A program made the position numbers and the translations under genes. The notes beneath the pieces were generated by a model. That model saw nothing but the letters and a program-made list of their open reading frames with translations. It was not told the origin of the DNA and searched no databases. Positions 1 through 6,069 of a stretch of DNA of 6,284 bases are shown in pieces (position 1 is the stretch's first letter; every line of letters starts with the position of its first letter). This stretch comes from Deltaproteobacteria bacterium (GTDB taxonomy: Bacteria; Desulfobacterota; B13-G15), in the NCBI GenBank assembly GCA_003646585.1, contig QMLA01000066.1:1-6284 (forward strand), read 5' to 3'.

Positions 1-1320
1 CCTGAGGATTTGCGCCGCCTTCAGTACGTCCCTTTCGGGATTGGCACAGACATTGCCCGAACGCACCGGGAGCTCAACCCAGGATTCGGCGGTTATCGTG
101 TCGTTTTTGACCTCCAAGGCCCTGACCCTGACCTTCTTCCCCTGATGAGGCACCCTGAAATGGGAAGGCTCCAGGGGCCGGAGCCTGAAGGAGTCCATGG
201 CCTCAGGGGGATAGGAGAAGGGCGGGGGATCGGAGAGGAGTTTCCCATCCTCGGCCACAAGCTGACCATCGAGGAATACTGCTTTTATCCGGAGCTCCCG
301 TAGCCCTTCGAAAAGCAGGATGTCGGCTCGCCTGCCGGGGGCCAGAAGACCGAGATCCTTCAGGCCGAAGTAAGTGGCCGGGTTCAGGGTCACCATCTTT
401 ATCGCCTCCATGGGGCTGAATCCCCGCGCAATGGCCTCCCGGACGGCCCAATCCAGGGCCCCGCGTTCCATGAGGGTCTCCGGATCGAGCAGATCGGTGC
501 AAAGCATGAGGTTCCTCAAATCCCTGAGCTTCCCCCTCAAGGGGGCCACCTCTGGAAGCTCCTGCCGTATATAGCCCTGACGTATCATCACGGCACAGCC
601 CAGCCTCAGTAACTCCAGGGCCTCCTGCTGGGAAGTCGCCTCATGGCAGGAGCTGATCCCCGAAGAGATGTAGGCCTGAAGCCTCCTCCCCCTTGCCCCC
701 GCTGTGTGTCCCTCCAGGCGCTTTCCCCGCTTCATGACCTCGGCAAAACGCCCCAACATATCGCTATCCCTGTCCATGACCATCCTGGGCCAGTAGGTCT
801 CACCCAGCCCGAGGCAGAAATCCTCGGCGATCAGCTCCTCAAAGGCCTCGCGGGGGAAACCCGCACTTTGTTCAAACTGGGGAAAGGGAGGTATAACGGA
901 AGGACAGAGCAAGAAGACCCTCAGGGGAGCCCCCATCGCCTCCTTCAGAAACCATCTAACCGCCCGGGGACCACCGGCATTGGCCACCATGGCCGCTTCC
1001 GTAACAACGGTGGTCGTACCCTTCGGGAGGGCAAAGCGCGAATACTCGCGCACCTGAAAGACGAAATCCAGGTGACAATGGGGGTCGATGAAACCCGGAG
1101 CCATAAAGAGACCCCTGGCATCCATCACCAAAGTGTCCCTTGAAATCTCGCCCTCAAAACGATGACCTATATAAGCGATCCTGCCTCCCGAAATGGCCAC
1201 ATCCACCCCGGGAATCACCTCCTCGGTCAAAACGTTCAAAAGGGTCCCACCCCTTATCAGGACCTCAGGAGGGACTTCCCCCAGGGCCGTGGCGATCAGA
1301 CGCTGTATCTCCTCCTCCAC
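1..1320 (-). CDS. Adenine deaminase-family amidohydrolase (divergent), 3' end cut by window edge
   Basis: Reading the minus strand gives one open frame of 440 codons with no stop, running off the left edge. The family (COG1001, usually about 550-600 residues) hydrolyses adenine to hypoxanthine and ammonia in the cytoplasm for purine salvage. Visible: an N-terminal beta-sandwich strand region (residues 17-75), the metal-binding FIDPHCH motif (77-83), GTTTVV (101-106), a candidate bridging Glu in GLGETYW (E174), GH at 204-205, SSCHEAT (H226/E227), CTD (D276), then NPATYFG and LAPGRRADILLF, the typical re-entry into the sandwich domain. The C-terminal domain is largely missing. Canonical enzymes read HIESS after the first HxH and DPHE after the GTTT strand; here these are HLDFV and TEAAM, so the substrate may differ. 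Start chosen is GTG at 1320, because it begins just before the conserved first strand; an in-frame ATG at 1395 would overlap the divergent gene. No good ribosome binding site is seen. Family call is firm, exact substrate is not. Confidence 0.85.
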   Translation of the reverse strand, partial: MEEEIQRLIATALGEVPPEVLIRGGTLLNVLTEEVIPGVDVAISGGRIAYIGHRFEGEISRDTLVMDARGLFMAPGFIDPHCHLDFVFQVREYSRFALPKGTTTVVTEAAMVANAGGPRAVRWFLKEAMGAPLRVFLLCPSVIPPFPQFEQSAGFPREAFEELIAEDFCLGLGETYWPRMVMDRDSDMLGRFAEVMKRGKRLEGHTAGARGRRLQAYISSGISSCHEATSQQEALELLRLGCAVMIRQGYIRQELPEVAPLRGKLRDLRNLMLCTDLLDPETLMERGALDWAVREAIARGFSPMEAIKMVTLNPATYFGLKDLGLLAPGRRADILLFEGLRELRIKAVFLDGQLVAEDGKLLSDPPPFSYPPEAMDSFRLRPLEPSHFRVPHQGKKVRVRALEVKNDTITAESWVELPVRSGNVCANPERDVLKAAQILR

Positions 1321-1384
1321 GGAAGGGATTTTACCCCAACAGCCGGCTTGGCGGAATTCCGGATCTTGATGTAATCTTTTATAG
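1321..1384. promoter_or_regulatory. Short divergent intergenic region
   Basis: This 64-bp gap separates the divergent deaminase and MinD-like genes, so it should carry promoter signals for both unless they are read from elsewhere. On the plus strand TTGGCG (1348-1353) followed after 18 bp by TAATCT (1372-1377) is a poor sigma-70-like match. No strong Shine-Dalgarno precedes either start codon. I can support the region as the likely regulatory gap, not any particular site in it. Confidence 0.3.
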
Positions 1385-2281
1385 ATGAACAACATAATAG
1401 CCGTTGCAGGACCCAAAGGAGGAGTTGGAAAAAGCACGATTTGTGCAAACCTCGCCATCGCCTTTGCAGAACTGGGAAAAAAGGTAATCGCCGTAGACCT
1501 CGATTTCGGAGCATCAAATTTGCACGCCATCCTGGGCGTTGCAGAGTTCACATACAATCTCACCGACTTTTTCCAGAACAGAATAACAAAGCTAACCCAT
1601 GCCACGTCCGATACAAATATAAAAAATCTGAAAATAATTCGCTGGGGAGATATTCCTGGTATAGCAAACATAATGTATCAAAAGAAGGTGAAGCTCATCA
1701 GGCACCTGTTAGCTTTGGATAGCGACATCATAATTTTAGATTTGGCCCCGGGAGTATCTTATAATGTCCTGGATTTTTCTCTGATAGCCAAAAGTTTACT
1801 TCTCGTAACAACTCCAGAACTGCCATCTTTGATGAATACTTACAGCTTCATCAAAGCTGCTGTCTTCAGAAAACTTTTATTTTTCTTTAAACGCAGTAAA
1901 TCCTTTGAGCTTTTAGAGCTTTTAGAAAAAACCAAAAATTTTGAAAAGTATCCTCTAAAGACCATGGAGGATTTCTTCAGTGAAGCCCAAAAGTTAAATC
2001 CTGCCCTTTCTGATTCTGCAAGGGCAACCATAGCCAATTTGAGACCCTTGATAATCGTTAACAGAATTCGGGCAGAAAATGATAAAAGGGCGGGAAAGGT
2101 CATCCAGAGGATGCTGAAGGTGTATTTGAGCATTGAGAGCCCCTTGGTGATGACGATACGGGAGGATGTTTCCGTAGCGAATGCCCTTGCGAAGATGAAG
2201 CCCGTGTTGCTTTATGCCCCTGACTCTCCCTTCTCGTTGGATATCAAAAAGGTGGCCCTGGAGATCGACAGGATGGGGTGA
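1385..2281 (+). CDS. MinD/ParA-type (MinD/FlhG-like) P-loop ATPase
   Basis: A 298-residue deviant-Walker ATPase of the SIMIBI class; relatives dimerise with ATP and place division machinery, flagella, chromosomes or chemosensory arrays. Visible: deviant Walker A GPKGGVGKST (residues 9-18, signature K11 and P-loop K16), switch I DLDFGASNLH (38-47), Walker B IIILDLAPG (115-123), and VTTPELPS (141-148), the segment that follows in MinD-like proteins. The central KLIRHLLALDSDIIILDL and NVLDF segments resemble the MinD/FlhG-like subgroup I associate with deltaproteobacteria. No obvious C-terminal amphipathic membrane-targeting helix as in MinD is seen; the tail is VALEIDRMG. The downstream cheW-like gene overlaps the last 4 bp, so the two are translationally coupled. 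Hand counts of 60-bp lines give 30-42% G+C between 1561 and 1980, against 50-55% from 2101 and over 60% in neighbouring genes, hinting at foreign or mosaic origin. ATPase class is sure, cellular cargo is inferred. Confidence 0.9.
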   Translation: MNNIIAVAGPKGGVGKSTICANLAIAFAELGKKVIAVDLDFGASNLHAILGVAEFTYNLTDFFQNRITKLTHATSDTNIKNLKIIRWGDIPGIANIMYQKKVKLIRHLLALDSDIIILDLAPGVSYNVLDFSLIAKSLLLVTTPELPSLMNTYSFIKAAVFRKLLFFFKRSKSFELLELLEKTKNFEKYPLKTMEDFFSEAQKLNPALSDSARATIANLRPLIIVNRIRAENDKRAGKVIQRMLKVYLSIESPLVMTIREDVSVANALAKMKPVLLYAPDSPFSLDIKKVALEIDRMG

Positions 2282-2745
2282 GGGTCTTTGTCGAGTTCAG
2301 TTTGGGTTCCCTTTCTCTGGCCCTTCCGGTGGAGGATGTCAGGGAGGTGGTGGATGTCGAGAAGGTGACTCGCGTTCCCGGCGGTCCTGGTTTTATGAAG
2401 GGCATTGTGGAATTGAGGGGAGAGGTCCTCCCCGTGATATCTCTGGCAGAGGCATTGGGCGTTGGTGCTGATTCTGGGGGCGGTAAGGTGATCGTTGTTC
2501 ATTCCGATGGCCTGAGGGCGGGGCTTCTGGTGGAGGGAATAAAGGGGATCCTCAGGGTGGGGGAAGGGGAGATCCTGCCCCTGAGGGAGATGGTCACCTC
2601 CTCGGCCTTTTCGGAGGTCATAAGGCGAGGGGAGGGCTTCGTCCTCGTTCTCAGGTCTGATTTCCTCGTTCGGGAACAGGAGGAGAAGTCCGAAGAGGAG
2701 ATCATGGAGGAGTTGCTGGCCTTTCTGGGCTACGGGCCCCGATGA
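2278..2745 (+). CDS. CheW-domain protein, translationally coupled to the MinD-like ATPase
   Basis: A 155-residue protein that is almost entirely one CheW-like beta-barrel. CheW proteins link methyl-accepting chemoreceptors to the kinase CheA in the cytoplasm. Visible: the opening strand FVEFSLGSLSLALPVEDVRE (residues 4-23), the VTRVPGGPGFMKGIVELRGE stretch (30-49), the family's most recognisable segment, then VLPVISLAEALG (50-61), and later strands with GLLVEGIKGIL. A short acidic tail (EQEEKSEEEIMEELL) follows the domain and could be a partner-binding helix. The start is GTG within GTGA, overlapping the ATPase stop, with no separate leader. It stops 3 bp before the convergent transporter gene, with no terminator between. 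No CheA, CheY, CheR, CheB or receptor is in the window. It could be an ordinary scaffold or, given its partner, a ParP-like adaptor; the second is inference. Confidence 0.88.
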   Translation: MRVFVEFSLGSLSLALPVEDVREVVDVEKVTRVPGGPGFMKGIVELRGEVLPVISLAEALGVGADSGGGKVIVVHSDGLRAGLLVEGIKGILRVGEGEILPLREMVTSSAFSEVIRRGEGFVLVLRSDFLVREQEEKSEEEIMEELLAFLGYGPR

Positions 2746-2748
2746 CTG

Positions 2749-3654
2749 TCACCTCATGCCCGGGCGGTTCACTAAGAATATGCCCCCCGAGACCATCGCC
2801 AGGGATATGAAGGTCCTGACCCCGGTCTCCTCTCCCAGCAGGAGGCCGCCGAACAGCACCCCGAAGACGGGGGTGAAGAAGGTGAAGGAGGAGAGATCAC
2901 TCACCGGGTAAAGGTGGATGAGTTTGAACCAGAGGTAATAGCTCCAGAAGGCCACAATCAGGCTCTGGTAGGCAAGGGATCCGACGACCAGGGGGCTGAT
3001 CCCCCATATTTTGGAGGACTCTAGCAGAAAACTCAGGGCAAAAAGCACGGGGATGGAAAAGGAAAGTTGGTAGAAGAAGGTCTGAATGGGGTGCACTTTG
3101 TCCGCCATGAAACGTTTGATGTAAAGGGTTGTGGTCGCCCAGAAAAAGGCCGCGGCGATCTCCAGTAAGTCCCCGAGCCACATCCTGGGTCCGGCGGAGG
3201 CGGGCCTGTGACCAAAGAGGGTGAGGACACCCATGAAGGCCAAAAATAAGCCCAGGGTCTTGATCACGGTGAGCCTTTCCCCTCTGAGCAGGAAGTGGGC
3301 GCCCATGGCCACGAAGAAGGGGCTCAGGTAAACGAAGATTACAGCCCTTGAAGCGTCAGTCCACAGGGTTCCCAGGTAAAGGCATGCGAACTCGAGGCCA
3401 AAGAGCAGGCCCACGGCGATCCCGTGAAGAAGCCTTATGTCCCTGTGAAAGGGGGACTTCTGCAGTTTCAGGCAATAAAAGAAGCCGCATGTGGCCGCGA
3501 CCGAGGAACGGATGGCCGAGGAGAATATGGGGGCAACCGCCGTATTGGAGATCTTTATGGCCGTGTAATTAAGGCCCCAGAGGGCCGTGAGCGTCAAAAG
3601 GACGATGAAGGCATAGGCATCCAGCTGCTGTCTGGCCGTAGGAGGGGGCTTCAC
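2749..3654 (-). CDS. EamA/DMT-family inner-membrane transporter
   Basis: A 301-residue membrane protein of the drug/metabolite transporter superfamily, which typically exports small metabolites or amino acids across the inner membrane. About ten hydrophobic segments can be drawn, roughly at residues 14-34, 41-62, 73-95, 103-123, 128-147, 160-180, 190-211, 220-242, 252-274 and 280-296, consistent with two five-helix EamA repeats. Family signatures are ALWGLNYTAIK near the N-terminus, the first-repeat end YLSPFFVAMGAHFLLRGE, and the second-repeat end FFTPVFGVLFGGLLLGEE. The start is GTG at 3654, overlapping the stop of the upstream flavodoxin gene as GTGA, so the two are almost certainly co-transcribed and coupled. 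The 3' end nearly touches the convergent CheW gene. The substrate cannot be read from sequence. Length and topology look complete. Confidence 0.9.
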   Translation of the reverse strand: MKPPPTARQQLDAYAFIVLLTLTALWGLNYTAIKISNTAVAPIFSSAIRSSVAATCGFFYCLKLQKSPFHRDIRLLHGIAVGLLFGLEFACLYLGTLWTDASRAVIFVYLSPFFVAMGAHFLLRGERLTVIKTLGLFLAFMGVLTLFGHRPASAGPRMWLGDLLEIAAAFFWATTTLYIKRFMADKVHPIQTFFYQLSFSIPVLFALSFLLESSKIWGISPLVVGSLAYQSLIVAFWSYYLWFKLIHLYPVSDLSSFTFFTPVFGVLFGGLLLGEETGVRTFISLAMVSGGIFLVNRPGMR

Positions 3655-4133
3655 GAGGAGAGCCTTTTGACAAGTTCGGCGACCCTCCTTCCGAGCTTAC
3701 GGGCGTTGGACAGGGTCCGTTCATCGGGACTCCCCGAACAGGCGACACCATAATGGCCCGTGGCATCCATCGGATCCCCGACCACGATCATCCCGTAAAT
3801 GAGGAGGACCTGCAGGATGGAGATCATGGTCGTTTCCTTCCCGCCGGATGGATCGGCCGAAGTGGCAAAGGCAGCCCCTATCTTGTTCTCCATCTTCTTC
3901 CGCAGGTATACGAAACGATCGAAGACGGCCTTCAGTTCAGCGGCCATCGATCCAAAATAAACGGGAGAACCTGCGATCAGTCCCTGACAGGTGAGGAAAT
4001 CCTCTTCGGTGACCTCTTGGGTGCTCCGCAGGATCGCCTCAACTCCCGAAACTTCTTCCACTCCCTTCGCAATCTCCTGGGCCAACCTCTTTGTATTACC
4101 GGTCTTGGAATAATAAAGCACCAGTACCTTCAT
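3651..4133 (-). CDS. Flavodoxin-fold / WrbA-like FMN-dependent oxidoreductase
   Basis: A 160-residue cytoplasmic flavodoxin-fold protein. Visible: the FMN-phosphate loop SKTGNT (residues 9-14) after the first beta strand MKVLVLYY, the WrbA-type GSPVYFGSM (55-63) followed by ELKAVFDR, and GGKETTMISI (97-106) with YGMIVVG (113-119), which corresponds to the WrbA GGQE...GM.VVG region. WrbA-type enzymes reduce quinones with NAD(P)H; this one is shorter than the usual about 200 residues, so it is better called a flavodoxin/NADPH-dependent FMN reductase relative than WrbA itself. The start at ATG 4133 is well supported by GGGAGGG (4139-4145) five bases upstream. A plausible promoter lies just upstream, and the transporter gene overlaps the stop codon. 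The shared operon suggests a redox or detoxification role coupled to export, which is inference only. Confidence 0.87.
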   Translation of the reverse strand: MKVLVLYYSKTGNTKRLAQEIAKGVEEVSGVEAILRSTQEVTEEDFLTCQGLIAGSPVYFGSMAAELKAVFDRFVYLRKKMENKIGAAFATSADPSGGKETTMISILQVLLIYGMIVVGDPMDATGHYGVACSGSPDERTLSNARKLGRRVAELVKRLSS

Positions 4134-4163
4134 CTCGGCCCTCCCGAAGGCTTTTTTAAGTTA

Positions 4164-4191
4164 ATTACAGCAGTTTAGAGGCACCGGTCAA
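4164..4191 (-). promoter_or_regulatory. Candidate sigma-70-type promoter for the flavodoxin-transporter pair
   Basis: In the 67-bp gap before the flavodoxin gene the minus strand carries TTGACC (4191-4186), a 5/6 match to the -35 box, then 16 bp, then TGTAAT (4169-4164), a 5/6 match to the -10 box. The surrounding sequence is locally AT-rich, unlike the genes beside it. Transcription would start near 4157, leaving a short leader that includes the strong ribosome binding site at 4139-4145. The weak point is the G at the second position of the -10 box, normally the most conserved A. Confidence 0.4.
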
Positions 4192-4200
4192 CCAAATCTC

Positions 4201-4659
4201 CTAATTCCTCGAAGCCCTCCTCCTCAGGATCCTCCAAAAATCCCTGTAAAATCTGTCCAGGAACAGCAGGTAGCGAGCCTGTTTCTCCACCGAAAGGACG
4301 CCCTTCACCTGCTCCCACTCCCTCTGGCGGAGTTGATCCATGCGTTCAATATAACTTTCAACTTCCGAGATCTTTTCCTTGAGCCGATCCTCCGGGGCAT
4401 CTTTTTGCAATAGCTCGCGCAGTTCCCTCAGTGACCGGCGATACTCCCGTAAGAGCTGACGCCTCTCCCGGCTGTAACGCTTAAGAAGGGGAAACAGCTC
4501 CGCCGCCTCGTCCTCTGTCAGGTCGAGGGCTTGGGTAAGCTTCCACAGCTTGAGGGCTTCAAAGTCCCTGAGTTTTTTTTCTTGCCCCAAGGGATGGGCC
4601 GTGGCTACCCCTAAAGAAAGGATCAAAAGAAACAGGATTCCCTTAAAGAGCTTCTGCAT
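4201..4659 (-). CDS. Spy/CpxP/CnrX-like exported helical protein (stress sensor or chaperone)
   Basis: A 152-residue exported protein, third gene of the sigma-factor module. A signal peptide is clear: MQKLFK, a hydrophobic run to about residue 18, and a probable cleavage after ATA (residue 21). The mature part is almost wholly alpha-helical and very rich in Arg, Glu and Leu. It carries LTEDEAAELFPLL (47-59) and a second related segment LSVEKQARYLLF (122-133), reminiscent of the paired LTxxQ motifs of the Spy/CpxP/ZraP/CnrX superfamily of periplasmic metal sensors and stress chaperones. The His, Cys and Met sites of metal-binding members are not evident, so metal sensing is doubtful. The tail is strongly basic (RRRASRN). 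Start: ATG 4659 is chosen over the in-frame GTG at 4668, because the near-perfect Shine-Dalgarno at 4667-4674 overlaps that GTG and is 7 bases from the ATG. It overlaps the end of the anti-sigma gene by 17 bp. Confidence 0.72.
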   Translation of the reverse strand: MQKLFKGILFLLILSLGVATAHPLGQEKKLRDFEALKLWKLTQALDLTEDEAAELFPLLKRYSRERRQLLREYRRSLRELRELLQKDAPEDRLKEKISEVESYIERMDQLRQREWEQVKGVLSVEKQARYLLFLDRFYRDFWRILRRRASRN

Positions 4660-5131
4660 TTTCCCCACCTCCTTCTGTAGTTTTCATTTCCCACAAGAGA
4701 TAAGGCCATGAGACCTCAAGTTCCTGCAGGAACTTTTCCCCCTCAACGGAAATCATCCGGGAGAAGACCTCCTCCAACAGGGTGCTGTCGATCCCAGTTA
4801 TTGCCTGCTCGACCCAAGGAGTTGGAAATTCAGGAGGGAGATCCTGTGAGGGCCGGAAATGGTGAAAGATCACAACGAAAGCAGCAGCTATGCCTGCCAC
4901 CGAAAGTCCTATCTTCCAAAGGGTCCTTCGGGGGGTATCCAAAGGTATCCGGAGATCAAATTGGGTGACTGGGGTTTCCCTGAGGACTTGGAGTGTTTTT
5001 TTATACTGGCCCCATTCTTTTTGACATCGCTTGCACAAAAGCAGGTGCACCCTTAACCTCATCCTCTGCCAGAAGGTCCCCTCCTTCAGCAGGCAATCAA
5101 GCATGATCTCCTGGGCTTCCTCACACCTCAT
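4643..5131 (-). CDS. Single-pass membrane anti-sigma factor with zinc-finger (ZAS) domain
   Basis: A 162-residue protein directly after an ECF sigma gene, overlapping it by 11 bp. The N-terminal cytoplasmic part holds the ZAS motif HxxxCxxC at H29, C33 and C36 (VHLLLCKRC), with C3 or C13 as the likely remaining ligand; ZAS domains bind and hold their cognate sigma factor. A single transmembrane helix lies at about residues 71-90 (LWKIGLSVAGIAAAFVVIF). The remaining roughly 70 residues would be periplasmic; that region is proline-rich at its start (DLPPEFPTP) and otherwise has no domain I recognise. It probably releases the sigma factor on envelope stress, by regulated proteolysis or a change in partner binding. 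The next gene encodes an exported helical protein that could bind this periplasmic tail, as CnrX does for CnrY. No strong ribosome binding site precedes ATG 5131, consistent with translational coupling to the sigma gene. Confidence 0.85.
   Translation of the reverse strand: MRCEEAQEIMLDCLLKEGTFWQRMRLRVHLLLCKRCQKEWGQYKKTLQVLRETPVTQFDLRIPLDTPRRTLWKIGLSVAGIAAAFVVIFHHFRPSQDLPPEFPTPWVEQAITGIDSTLLEEVFSRMISVEGEKFLQELEVSWPYLLWEMKTTEGGGENAEAL
4667..4674 (-). promoter_or_regulatory. Strong Shine-Dalgarno that fixes the start of the Spy-like gene
   Basis: The minus strand reads AAGGAGGT, a full anti-Shine-Dalgarno match, 7 bases before ATG 4659. It lies inside the last codons of the anti-sigma gene and covers the alternative GTG at 4668, which rules that start out. 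Such a strong site, compared with weak ones for the sigma and anti-sigma genes, suggests that the exported protein is made in excess of its regulators. Confidence 0.75.
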
Positions 5132-5600
5132 CTTCCCTTAAGGCCTCCTTGAGCTTCCTTAAGGCATGGTGGATATGGGCCTTGACGGCCCCCTCGGTCA
5201 GATCCATCGCCCTTGCGATTTCGGAATACTTCAGCTCCCCATAGACCTTAAGCAGCAAGGCCATCCTTTGCCTCTCGGGCAATTCCCCTATGGCCCGTTG
5301 AAGTCTGGACCTTTCCTCCTCGAGGATCAGAGGGTCGGCATCAGTAGTGGGTAAATCCCCCATCTCCGTGAACCTTTCCTTCCGCCTCATCATGTCCGCA
5401 GCGACATTTGCAGCGATGCGAAAGAGCCACGCCCTGAAACGGGATCGCTCCTTCAGGCCGTCCCTGGCCTCCCAGGCCTTAAGCACTGCAGTCTGCATCG
5501 CCTCTTTTGCCTCCTCCGGGTTGCCCATAAGCCGCACCAGGAAACCATAGAGGGCACCCTGACACTCCTTAAGCCCTCTTTCGAATTCCCTCCCGTTCAT
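5121..5600 (-). CDS. ECF-type RNA polymerase sigma factor (sigma-70 family, RpoE-like)
   Basis: A 159-residue protein of the normal ECF size with only sigma regions 2 and 4. Region 2 covers about residues 10-77: GNPEEAKEAMQTAVLKAW, then FRAWLFRIAANVAADMMRR, the core-binding and -10 recognition helices. Region 4 covers about 98-152: AIGELPERQRMALLLKVYGE, then the helix-turn-helix YSEIARAMDLTEGAVKAHIH that reads the -35 box. The short linker shows no extra domain. Start: ATG 5600 is preferred; a TTG at 5603 immediately before it would add one residue. Only a weak AAGG/AGG ribosome binding site precedes it. It lies 37-40 bp after the ybeY stop, with a candidate ECF promoter in that gap, and overlaps its anti-sigma gene by 11 bp. 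It therefore probably controls its own operon plus other envelope genes elsewhere; that regulon is not visible here. Confidence 0.93.
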   Translation of the reverse strand: MNGREFERGLKECQGALYGFLVRLMGNPEEAKEAMQTAVLKAWEARDGLKERSRFRAWLFRIAANVAADMMRRKERFTEMGDLPTTDADPLILEEERSRLQRAIGELPERQRMALLLKVYGELKYSEIARAMDLTEGAVKAHIHHALRKLKEALREDEV

Positions 5601-5617
5601 CAACCTGGCCTTTTTAA

Positions 5618-5644
5618 GACGCCTTGAGACGGCAGAAGGTTTAA
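5618..5644 (-). promoter_or_regulatory. Candidate ECF-type (autoregulatory) promoter before the sigma gene
   Basis: The minus strand carries TTAAAC (5644-5639), 17 bp, then CGTC (5621-5618), close to the AAC / CGT boxes with 16-17 bp spacing known for ECF sigma factors such as SigW and SigX. The -35 box overlaps the ybeY stop codon. The leader would be only about 10 bases, which is short and lowers confidence. The match was found by eye in a 40-bp gap, so chance cannot be excluded. Confidence 0.3.
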
Positions 5645-6069
5645 GGACCGGAGAAGAGGAGGCCGAGGAGTTCCCCCTCCTTTTGTTGCATCCTCAGCGC
5701 CTCTTCTTCATCCCTTTCGTGATCGTAGCCCAGGAGGTGAAGTATGCCGTGAATGAGCAGCAGCGCGATGTATTCCTCCGTCCCGATCCCCAACTCCTGA
5801 GATTCCCTCTGGGCGGTCTCGGTGGAGATGACCACATCGCCCAAAATTTTGGGGTCGGGGCCATCCATGGGGAAGGCCATCACGTTGGTGGGCCTGTCGC
5901 GCCCCAGATATTTGAGGTTTAACTGGCGAATCTCATCGTCATCGACCAGCAGCACGCTGAGCTCACCCCTTCTTATGCCCAATTGCTCCAGGACCTTTTT
6001 TGCCCAACTGCGGACATCCTTAATCTTTATCCGCTTCTTCCTCTCCCTTGACTGTACGATAATCGTCAA
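5641..6069 (-). CDS. ybeY: Endoribonuclease YbeY (16S rRNA 3'-end maturation)
   Basis: A single-domain metalloprotein that acts in the cytoplasm in 16S rRNA 3'-end processing and ribosome quality control. Visible with the chosen start: [15 protein letters not shown] (37-51), [16 protein letters not shown] (54-69), GDVVIS (77-82), and the zinc site [12 protein letters not shown] with H107, H111 and H117 spaced HxxxHxxxxxH. The Arg found after Tyr in E. coli (YRGKD) is Leu here (YLGRD), a variant I believe is common in related bacteria. Start: TTG at 6069 gives 142 residues beginning TIIVQS, matching where the family normally begins, and has GGAGGAGG just upstream. An in-frame ATG at 6102 would add 11 residues ([11 protein letters not shown]) that merely overlap phoH coding sequence. 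It overlaps the phoH end by about 50 bp, an arrangement expected for this conserved pair. Confidence 0.93.
   Translation of the reverse strand: MTIIVQSRERKKRIKIKDVRSWAKKVLEQLGIRRGELSVLLVDDDEIRQLNLKYLGRDRPTNVMAFPMDGPDPKILGDVVISTETAQRESQELGIGTEEYIALLLIHGILHLLGYDHERDEEEALRMQQKEGELLGLLFSGP

Noticed and set aside
643..1143. 166-codon plus-strand open frame
   Set aside because: It lies opposite the deaminase gene, whose motifs are clear on the other strand; the predicted peptide is Pro/Arg/His-rich without any domain.
1840..2133. 97-codon minus-strand open frame inside the ATPase gene
   Set aside because: It is antisense to recognisable MinD-like coding sequence and has no supporting start signal or domain.
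2741..2752. Small palindrome TGACTGTCA between the convergent CheW and transporter genes
   Set aside because: Four-base arms without a T-run cannot act as a terminator; it is expected by chance.
4137..4158. Possible plus-strand terminator: GC-rich stretch followed by TTTTTT
   Set aside because: The stem can form only about four pairs with a bulge, and no plus-strand gene ends there; on the minus strand the run is A-rich and lies in a leader.
3424..4178. Plus-strand open frames of 109 and 141 codons
   Set aside because: Both are antisense to the well-supported flavodoxin and transporter genes, and their translations show no family features.
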